Below are positions 1 through 4,873 of a DNA stretch of 7,797 bases, one piece after another. The stretch's first letter is position 1. Each line of letters starts with the position of its first letter. The notes under the pieces are model-generated. The model saw only the letters and a program-made list of their open reading frames with translations, made no database searches and was not told the DNA's origin. The position numbers and the translations under genes are program-made. The DNA is from Oscillospiraceae bacterium (lineage in GTDB: Bacteria; Bacillota_A; Clostridia; Oscillospirales; Oscillospiraceae): the NCBI GenBank assembly GCA_017396725.1, contig JAFQLA010000125.1, forward strand, positions 1 through 7,797, given 5' to 3'.

Positions 1-933
1 CTCATTATGGAGGCCATCGATTCCAACGCCCTCTCCTATAACGATACCGTCACCGCCAGCGCTCACGCCGCCTCCATGGGCGGCTCCCAGATCTGGCTCA
101 AGGAAGGGGAAACCATGACGGTGGAGGATCTCCTCAAAGCCATCTGCGTGGTCTCGGGTAATGACGCCTCTGTCGCCATGGCGGAGCATCTTGCCGGCAC
201 GGAAGAGCAGTTTGTGGAGCGGATGAACGCGCGGGCCAAGGAACTCGGCATGAACGATACCCATTTCGTCAACTGCACGGGCCTTCCTGCCGAGGGCCAT
301 GTCACCTCCGCCTACGACATCGCCCTTATGAGCCGGGAGCTGATCCTGAACCACCCCGATATCCGCCGCTTCACCACCATCTGGATGGATACCCTTCGAA
401 ACGGCGAATCCTCCCTTGTGAATACCAACAAGCTCATCCGCTTTTATGACGGCGCCACGGGACTCAAGACCGGTTCCACCGACGCCGCCCGCTACTGTCT
501 TTCCGCCACCGCCGAGCGGGACGGCATGGAGCTCATCGCCGCCGTTTTGAAAGGCCCCACCTCCCAGCAGCGCTTTGACGATGCCCGCGCCATGCTGGAT
601 CACGGTTTTGCCCTCTACTCCCTCGTCCCCATCCACACCGACGAGGCTTTGCCGCCGCTGGATGTGACCCTCGGATGCAAGGAAACCGTGCAGCCGCTTC
701 TTTCCGGCGCCAACACGCTGCTTCTGGAAAAAGAAAAATGCGCCGGCCTCACCACCGCCCTTACCCTGCCCGAAAATGTGAAAGCCCCTGTCAATAAAGG
801 TGACACTTTGGGCGAGCTGACGGTGGAAAGCGGCGGGGAGATCGTGGCACGGATCCCCGTGATAGCGGGCGAAACGGTGGAGAAGGTGACTTTGGGAGCC
901 TTGTTTGCCGCTATTTTGCGAGGTGGGTTTTAA
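1..933 (+). CDS. D-alanyl-D-alanine carboxypeptidase (DacF/PBP5-like), 5'-truncated
   Basis: This is the C-terminal 310 codons of a penicillin-binding D,D-carboxypeptidase (peptidase S11), which removes the terminal D-Ala from peptidoglycan pentapeptides at the outer face of the membrane. The reading frame is open from base 1 (it starts LIMEAIDS), so the ATG at base 7 is internal. The signal peptide and the SxxK nucleophile motif, which in this family sits just before the LIMEAID stretch, lie outside the window. Visible catalytic motifs, counted from that internal Met, are SGN at residues 50-52 (bases 154-162) and KTG at 154-156 (bases 466-474) in the context GLKTGSTDAA. Residues from about 218 onward form the beta-rich PBP5 C-terminal domain, and the protein ends in a short hydrophobic tail (ALFAAILRGGF) that may anchor it to the membrane. 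DacF, DacA and DacB paralogues cannot be separated from this part alone. Confidence 0.93.
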   Translation, partial: LIMEAIDSNALSYNDTVTASAHAASMGGSQIWLKEGETMTVEDLLKAICVVSGNDASVAMAEHLAGTEEQFVERMNARAKELGMNDTHFVNCTGLPAEGHVTSAYDIALMSRELILNHPDIRRFTTIWMDTLRNGESSLVNTNKLIRFYDGATGLKTGSTDAARYCLSATAERDGMELIAAVLKGPTSQQRFDDARAMLDHGFALYSLVPIHTDEALPPLDVTLGCKETVQPLLSGANTLLLEKEKCAGLTTALTLPENVKAPVNKGDTLGELTVESGGEIVARIPVIAGETVEKVTLGALFAAILRGGF

Positions 934-941
934 ATCTCTGT

Positions 942-972
942 CTTTTTCCGTCAAATGAAAAAGCCTGTTTTT
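942..972 (+). terminator. Weak hairpin after the carboxypeptidase gene
   Basis: A perfect 7-bp inverted repeat, CTTTTTC (942-948) and GAAAAAG (957-963), encloses an 8-base loop nine bases after the stop codon, and five T follow at 968-972. The stem is AT-rich and the T run is separated from it by four bases, so it would be a weak intrinsic terminator at best. No better terminator is visible for the upstream gene. Confidence 0.3.
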
Positions 973-1012
973 GTGGAATATGTGAATTTTTCAAAAAACA
1001 AATTTTTCCTCG

Positions 1013-1041
1013 TTGTTTTTTGCCAAAGAATATGCTATGCT
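1013..1041 (+). promoter_or_regulatory. Putative sigma-A promoter for the small P-loop gene
   Basis: TTGTTT (1013-1018) is separated by 17 bases from TATGCT (1036-1041). The -10 is acceptable and the -35 is poor, but the A/T runs just upstream (about 985-1010) could act as an UP element. An alternative is the overlapping TGcTAATTT extended -10 at 1038-1046. The resulting leader would be about 60 nt. The rest of the 934-1107 gap is AT-rich and holds only a 7-bp tandem repeat, TTTCGAT twice (1064-1077), that I cannot assign a role. Confidence 0.4.
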
Positions 1042-1092
1042 AATTTTACAGAAATATATTCAATTTCGATTTTCGATAAATTTCACACGAAC

Positions 1093-1099
1093 AGGGGAG
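1093..1099 (+). promoter_or_regulatory. Ribosome binding site that fixes the P-loop gene start
   Basis: AGGGGAG lies 8 bases before the ATG at 1108. It supports that start over the in-frame ATG at 955, which has no comparable site and would add an AT-rich, non-conserved-looking extension running through the promoter region. Confidence 0.75.
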
Positions 1100-1107
1100 T
1101 GATTACT

Positions 1108-1518
1108 ATGGTTAGACTGATCATGGGCGCAAAGGGTGCAGGCAAGACCAAGCGTCTTATCGGCCTTATTAACGAAAGCGCCGTTTCCGAAGCAGGCAGC
1201 GTAGTTTGTATCGAAGCAGGCGACGGCCTGACTTACGATGTGGACCACCGCGCCCGCCTCATCAACGCACACGAATACAGCGTTTCTACTTATGAAAGCT
1301 TCCGTGGCTTTATCAGCGGCCTCTATGCGGGCAACTATGATATTTCCCACGTTTTCATTGATAACTTCAGCAAGATCGTAGGCGACTGCTGCTCCCGCGA
1401 CACTGAAGACTTCCTGCACTGGCTGGATAAGTTCAGCTTCGATCACAATGTGAAGTTCACCGTCACCATCAGCGCCGATCCCGACAGCGCTACCGACGGT
1501 ATGCAGAAGTATCTCTGA
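1108..1518 (+). CDS. Small P-loop NTPase of unknown function (136 aa)
   Basis: The protein has a Walker A motif almost at its N-terminus (GAKGAGKT, residues 7-14), preceded by a short hydrophobic beta strand. A candidate Walker B strand, HVFID, ends at Asp85. A later strand, TVTISADPD (residues 118-126), resembles the third core strand of a RecA-like or kinase-like fold. It therefore probably binds and may hydrolyse ATP or GTP, but it is much shorter than most ATPases, and no membrane segment, signal peptide or DNA-binding domain is visible. I recall similar short proteins in Clostridia being labelled 'PilT-like' or 'ATP-binding', which says nothing firm about function. The gene stands alone, with its own likely promoter, a strong RBS and a strong terminator. 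Its alanine codons (5 of 10 are GCA) differ from the GCC-rich neighbours, which could reflect high expression. The ATP-binding call is firm; the function is unknown. Confidence 0.8.
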   Translation: MVRLIMGAKGAGKTKRLIGLINESAVSEAGSVVCIEAGDGLTYDVDHRARLINAHEYSVSTYESFRGFISGLYAGNYDISHVFIDNFSKIVGDCCSRDTEDFLHWLDKFSFDHNVKFTVTISADPDSATDGMQKYL

Positions 1519-1534
1519 TACCAACCGTCTTTTT

Positions 1535-1572
1535 CTGCGGTGCACCCCTCGCGGGCGCACCGCAGTTTTTTT
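1535..1572 (+). terminator. Strong intrinsic terminator after the P-loop gene
   Basis: A 9-bp perfect stem, CTGCGGTGC (1535-1543) with GCACCGCAG (1557-1565), continues past one mismatch into a CCC/GGG inner stem with a five-base loop. Seven T follow directly (1566-1572). It begins 17 bases after the stop codon and should separate the P-loop gene from the transporter gene. Confidence 0.9.
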
Positions 1573-1598
1573 GAGAAAGAGAAAGAGACCGATCCGTC

Positions 1599-2492
1599 AT
1601 GAAAAAAGATCAGCTTTTCAGCTATTCCACCGTCATCGGCTGCAATATCCTCTGGGGTGTTCTGGGTGCGTATTGGGGCCTTCTTGCCGGCGTGGATTCA
1701 TTTTATATCCTGGCCCACCGCATTGTGTGGTCCGCCCTCTTTTCCCTTATTCTGCTTCTTGCCGCCGGCAAGGGCCGCGAGATCAAAGAGGCGCTTCGCA
1801 ACCGCTCCGCCATGGCGCGCTGCGCCTGCTGCGGGTTGCTTATCACCGTGAACTGGGGCACCTATATCTACGCCGTAAGCTCCGCTCACACGCTGGATTC
1901 CAGTCTCGGCTATTTTATCCAGCCCATCACCGTGGTGCTCATCGGCATTCTTTTCTTCCGTGAAAAGCTGCGCAAGCTGGAAAAGATCACCGTGCTCTTT
2001 GCCGCCGCGGCCATTTTCTCTCTGCTGATCCGCACCGGCTCCGTGCCGTATCTCGCGCTGATCCTGGGCACCAGCTTTTCCCTTTACGGCGCCGTGAAAA
2101 AGAATCTGGACATGCCCCCTGCCCTCACCCTTTTTCTGGAGACCATCTCCGTTCTCCCCCTTGCGCTGATCTTCATCGCCTATTCCCACTCCACGGGCGA
2201 GCCTCTCGCGGCGCTGTCCGGATGGAAATTCCTGCTGCTGCCCTTCGGCGGCATCGTCACCTCCGTGCCGCTGCTGCTTTTTGCCGCAGGCGTGCGCCAC
2301 ATGCCGTATTATCTCGTGGGCATTCTTTTCTATCTCAATCCCTCCATCCAGTTCCTTATGAGCATTTTTTATTTCCGCGAAACCCTGGATCCCGCCCGTC
2401 TCACCGCCTTTGTGATCATTTGGGTCGGCATCCTCTTTACCATCGCGGACAAGCTATTGCTGATGAAAAACGAAAAGAAGCTTCGGACATGA
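1599..2492 (+). CDS. rarD: RarD-like EamA-family membrane transporter
   Basis: This 297-residue protein is almost entirely hydrophobic and has the ten-helix layout of two EamA (drug/metabolite transporter) repeats, roughly residues 10-143 and 151-286. Several segments match the RarD subfamily: an early LWG near residues 18-20, HRIVWS (40-45), NWGTYIYAV (85-93), SLGYFIQPI (102-110) and FREKL (120-124). RarD proteins sit in the cytoplasmic membrane. Their substrate is not established; the name comes from a chloramphenicol-related locus and does not prove drug export. The start at 1599 follows the terminator T run by only 26 bases and has just a purine-rich GAGAAAGAGA-type RBS, with no promoter visible in that gap. 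Transcription may come from read-through or from a promoter within the previous gene. The stop codon lies in the loop of the following terminator hairpin. Confidence 0.88.
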   Translation: MKKDQLFSYSTVIGCNILWGVLGAYWGLLAGVDSFYILAHRIVWSALFSLILLLAAGKGREIKEALRNRSAMARCACCGLLITVNWGTYIYAVSSAHTLDSSLGYFIQPITVVLIGILFFREKLRKLEKITVLFAAAAIFSLLIRTGSVPYLALILGTSFSLYGAVKKNLDMPPALTLFLETISVLPLALIFIAYSHSTGEPLAALSGWKFLLLPFGGIVTSVPLLLFAAGVRHMPYYLVGILFYLNPSIQFLMSIFYFRETLDPARLTAFVIIWVGILFTIADKLLLMKNEKKLRT

Positions 2493-2510
2493 TCCGAAGC
2501 TTCTTTTTTT
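2477..2510 (+). terminator. Terminator between convergent genes, overlapping the rarD end
   Basis: An 11-bp perfect stem, GAAGCTTCGGA (2477-2487) with TCCGAAGCTTC (2493-2503), has a five-base loop and is followed by seven T (2504-2510). The left arm encodes the last residues of the transporter and its TGA (2490-2492) lies in the loop. The stop of the opposing pseudouridine synthase gene (2509-2511) overlaps the T run. On the minus strand only four T (from AAAA at 2473-2476) follow the hairpin, so it may work in both directions, more weakly leftward. Confidence 0.88.
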
Positions 2511-3174
2511 ATTCCTTGGGTAATGCAAATTCGTTCCAGGGGTAGCGCTCTTCATCGGGCCGCGCGAAAACGGCGATCTCCTTCCCCGTGCGGGGATGGC
2601 GGAATGCCACGCGGCAGGCAAAAAGGGCAATATCGCAGCGGTTATCGGAGCTGCCGTATTTGCCGTCTCCCAGAAGGGGCAGCCGGCGGGAGGAGAACTG
2701 CACCCGGATCTGATGGGTACGGCCCGTGTGGAGCTTTACCCGCACCAGCGTGTGTTCCTCCGTCTTTCCCAAAACCCGATACTCCAGCGACGCTTCCTTC
2801 ACGCCGCGGCGCATCCGCTTGACGACATAGGATTTATTTTTGGCGGAATCCTTGAAAAGAAGATCCTTCAAGGTGGCTTCCTCTTCTTCGGGATGGCCCC
2901 GCAGCACCGCCAGATATTCCTTTTCAAAGCTGCGCTCCGCCACCAGCGCCGTCAGCTTGCCCGCCATAGCCACCGAGCGGGCGAAAACCATCACGCCGCC
3001 CACACCGCGGTCCAGCCGGTGCACGGGGAAAATATCGCTCTTTTCTCCTTCCGCCGCCAACTGCGCGGAGAGAAGAGCCACCATATCCTCTTTTCCGTCG
3101 CTTTGAGAGAGCACGCCCACAGGCTTGCGGCAGATGAGAAGATCACGGTCACAATAGAAAATCTCAATCGTCAT
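2509..3174 (-). CDS. RluA-family RNA pseudouridine synthase
   Basis: This 221-residue protein belongs to the RluA family, which converts specific uridines in 23S rRNA or tRNA to pseudouridine. The catalytic motif HRLDR is at residues 52-56, with Asp55 as the expected nucleophile. Other family signatures are KEYLAV (85-90), the RNA-binding stretch HTGRTHQIRV (149-158) and LLGDGKYG (167-174). There is no N-terminal S4 domain and the protein is short, so it resembles the compact RluA/TruC/YlyB-type enzymes rather than RluC or RluD; the target uridine cannot be told from sequence. The motif reads HRLDRGVGG where the family usually has HRLDxxTSG, a mild deviation. The gene starts 8 bp after the SLH gene stop and its RBS overlaps that stop, so the two are very probably cotranscribed. 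Confidence 0.93.
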   Translation of the reverse strand: MTIEIFYCDRDLLICRKPVGVLSQSDGKEDMVALLSAQLAAEGEKSDIFPVHRLDRGVGGVMVFARSVAMAGKLTALVAERSFEKEYLAVLRGHPEEEEATLKDLLFKDSAKNKSYVVKRMRRGVKEASLEYRVLGKTEEHTLVRVKLHTGRTHQIRVQFSSRRLPLLGDGKYGSSDNRCDIALFACRVAFRHPRTGKEIAVFARPDEERYPWNEFALPKE

Positions 3175-3178
3175 GCCG

Positions 3179-3184
3179 CACCTC
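3179..3184 (-). promoter_or_regulatory. RBS of the pseudouridine synthase gene overlapping the upstream stop
   Basis: Read on the minus strand, the SLH gene stop TGA runs straight into GAGGTG (TGAGGTG), four bases before the ATG at 3174. Ribosomes finishing the upstream gene would therefore be on the start signal of the next, which fits translational coupling. Confidence 0.75.
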
Positions 3185-4670
3185 AGCCGGTAACAAGGCT
3201 TCCGTCGGCATTGAGGGCGGCGCAGCTGTCAAACAGTATGGCATTGACGCCCGCCATACGCAGAAGCTGCGTTTTTGCGGCAAGGGATTCGCTGCTTTCA
3301 TACCAGACCACCTTGTAACCCCCGCCGTTTGCCGCCATGAGGTAAGCGCCGGCATAACGGGTGGAATAGTAGGTTTCCGCGCCGTCATCGAGCATCTTTT
3401 TGATCTCCGCAGCCGTTATGTCCTCACCCTGCCAGGAGGAGGAACCGTAGCTGTAGCACACATGAGAACCGGTGGTGATCTGTACCATCAGCTTGTCCGT
3501 GCCTGCCGCAGCCTTAATGGCCACCGCCGCGTGGTAGATCTCCTCCAGCGGGTTGGCAGGACACATGGGAATACCGCCCGTGGTATCTTCGTGGGCCTTT
3601 ACCGAGACAACAAGGCGGTCACACACGGCGGCAAGAGCCGCATAGTCGTAATTACCCGCCTCGCCCCACGCCGGAGCTTCGGCAAAGACATAGAGTTTCT
3701 TTCCCGCAAGGGCAGTATCCAGCGCGGCGGCAAGCGCGGAATAGCTGTCTTTGTGCTCCGCGCTCATGCCTTCAAAACTGATGGCAGCGCCTGCGTAAGA
3801 GGCGGCCTTTTCCGCAATGGCGGCAGCAGCGGCAGCGGGATCTGCCATCGTATCGGCAGAGCTGATCTTCGCCCAGAGAAGGCAGGTGGGGTTCCCGGCA
3901 GACGCGGCCGCTTCACCGAAGAGGTATGTACCGTCATGCTGAATACGGAGATCCACAGGGATCAAAAGCACATCCACCGCGCCATTGGCGCCGCCTTCAG
4001 CATAGACGCCCGCAACACCCATGCCGCCATCCATCTTGGCAAGAGTGCGTACCAGCATGGCGGCAGTCTGCTCACGGCTGGCATAATCGTCAGGTCCGAA
4101 AATGGTGGGCGTATAGCCGCCGGTGATGCCCAGATGATAGGCAATGGTAATGTAGCCGGCATTGGTCTTTACATCCGCAAAGGGACAGCCCAGCTCCAGT
4201 GCCTGACCGGCAAGAGTGCCGTAGCCCAGCGCACGCACCAGCATCACCGCCATCTCCTCACGGGTGATGGGATCAGTGGGGCGGAAATTCTTTTCCATGC
4301 GGGTGATGGCGCCGTTTTTATAGGCGGTCTCCACCGCGGTATAATACCACGCCTCGGGATTTTGGTTATCGTCAAAGCTGCCGCGGACGGGGTTGGCCGC
4401 CTCCCAGCCGAACATGCGCATCAGCACCGTGACGAAGGCGGCACGGCTCATTTTTTCGCCAAGGCCAAAGCGGCCGTCGCTGCGGCCCTGAAAGAGGCCC
4501 TCTTCCGTCGCGGTTTTGATGTACGCTGCCGCCCAATGGCCCGCAGGCACATCCTTATAGCTGCCCGCAGCCTGCGCGAGCATGCCAAGCACAGACGCCG
4601 CCAGCACCGCGCAAAGCGCCAGAGCAAGAATGCGTCGCATCAGATTCTTCATATCCAAATTACCTTTCAT
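3183..4670 (-). CDS. Secreted S-layer homology (SLH) protein with degenerate GH18-like domain
   Basis: This 495-residue protein starts with a Sec signal peptide (basic residues then a hydrophobic core at about 13-31, likely cleaved after AQA, residue 34). Three SLH domains follow at about 38-88, 98-150 and 163-212, each with the F/Y-x-D-V or FDD start and a TREE/SREQ/SRAAF-type segment; these normally bind pyruvylated secondary cell-wall polymer. Residues from about 231 to the end look like a glycoside hydrolase family 18 barrel of the YaaH type: the strand YAGAAISFE (292-300) aligns with the DGxDxDxE motif, and YDYAALAAVCDR (341-352) with the usual YDY...AD segment. Glu300 is kept, but the Asp positions are Ala, Ala and Ser, and the later MxYD segment reads VSVKAH (355-360). 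It is probably an inactive or carbohydrate-binding GH18 relative on the cell surface. An alternative start is Met7 (base 4652), also with an RBS. Confidence 0.82.
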   Translation of the reverse strand: MKGNLDMKNLMRRILALALCAVLAASVLGMLAQAAGSYKDVPAGHWAAAYIKTATEEGLFQGRSDGRFGLGEKMSRAAFVTVLMRMFGWEAANPVRGSFDDNQNPEAWYYTAVETAYKNGAITRMEKNFRPTDPITREEMAVMLVRALGYGTLAGQALELGCPFADVKTNAGYITIAYHLGITGGYTPTIFGPDDYASREQTAAMLVRTLAKMDGGMGVAGVYAEGGANGAVDVLLIPVDLRIQHDGTYLFGEAAASAGNPTCLLWAKISSADTMADPAAAAAAIAEKAASYAGAAISFEGMSAEHKDSYSALAAALDTALAGKKLYVFAEAPAWGEAGNYDYAALAAVCDRLVVSVKAHEDTTGGIPMCPANPLEEIYHAAVAIKAAAGTDKLMVQITTGSHVCYSYGSSSWQGEDITAAEIKKMLDDGAETYYSTRYAGAYLMAANGGGYKVVWYESSESLAAKTQLLRMAGVNAILFDSCAALNADGSLVTG

Positions 4671-4718
4671 CAGTAAAATTTACCTCTTTTGGGTATCTGT
4701 GGCATATCATTGGGCAGT

Positions 4719-4747
4719 ATTGTACCAAAAGGATGGGATTTCGTCAA
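4719..4747 (-). promoter_or_regulatory. Near-consensus sigma-A promoter for the SLH/pseudouridine synthase operon
   Basis: On the minus strand, TTGACG (4747-4742) is separated by exactly 17 bases from TACAAT (4724-4719), which is preceded by TGg to form an extended -10. Five of six bases match consensus in each box. The leader would be about 40 nt. The match suggests strong, largely unregulated expression. Confidence 0.85.
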
Positions 4748-4775
4748 ATTTTTGCAACTAAGACACGGTTTTCCC

Positions 4776-4804
4776 TTTACCTTTCTTTTTTTATTTGGTA
4801 TACT
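4776..4804 (+). promoter_or_regulatory. Extended -10 promoter for recJ
   Basis: TTTACC (4776-4781) lies 17 bases before TATACT (4799-4804), and TGg directly precedes the -10, giving a TGnTATACT extended -10. The leader to the recJ ATG would be about 60 nt. The -10 box forms the left arm of an inverted repeat (4798-4827), and a second TATACT at 4823-4828 has no good -35. Confidence 0.7.
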
Positions 4805-4827
4805 GATAAATTAGAATTATAGTATAC
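4798..4827. repeat. Inverted repeat overlapping the recJ promoter
   Basis: GTATACT (4798-4804) and AGTATAC (4821-4827) are perfect inverted arms, and the inner bases (ATAAATT at 4806-4812 and AATTAT at 4815-4820) extend the pairing with single-base bulges. GTATACTG also occurs as a direct repeat (4798-4805 and 4822-4829). It could be an operator, a leader hairpin or chance in AT-rich DNA. Confidence 0.5.
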
Positions 4828-4873
4828 TGCCGTATTATGTGCAGTTGTCCGTAAGACAGCAAGGAGCTATTGC

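Noticed and set aside
1051..1077. Small repeats in the P-loop gene leader (GAAAT/ATTTC inverted repeat and tandem TTTCGAT)
   Set aside because: Short arms in very AT-rich DNA are expected by chance, and they do not match any riboswitch or known leader element I recognise.
955..1107. N-terminal extension of the P-loop protein to the in-frame ATG at 955
   Set aside because: The ATG at 955 lacks a ribosome binding site, the extension crosses AT-rich promoter-like DNA, and the strong AGGGGAG site with ATG at 1108 places Walker A at the usual near N-terminal position.
1698..2300. A 200-codon minus-strand frame inside the transporter gene
   Set aside because: Highly polar Gly/Gln/Lys-rich translation without motifs, fully covered by a convincing multi-helix transporter on the other strand.
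3462..4676. A 404-codon open frame on the plus strand, antisense to the SLH gene
   Set aside because: The SLH gene has a signal peptide, three SLH domains, a promoter and an RBS. The antisense product is Arg/His/Gly-rich and lacks any recognisable motif or RBS.
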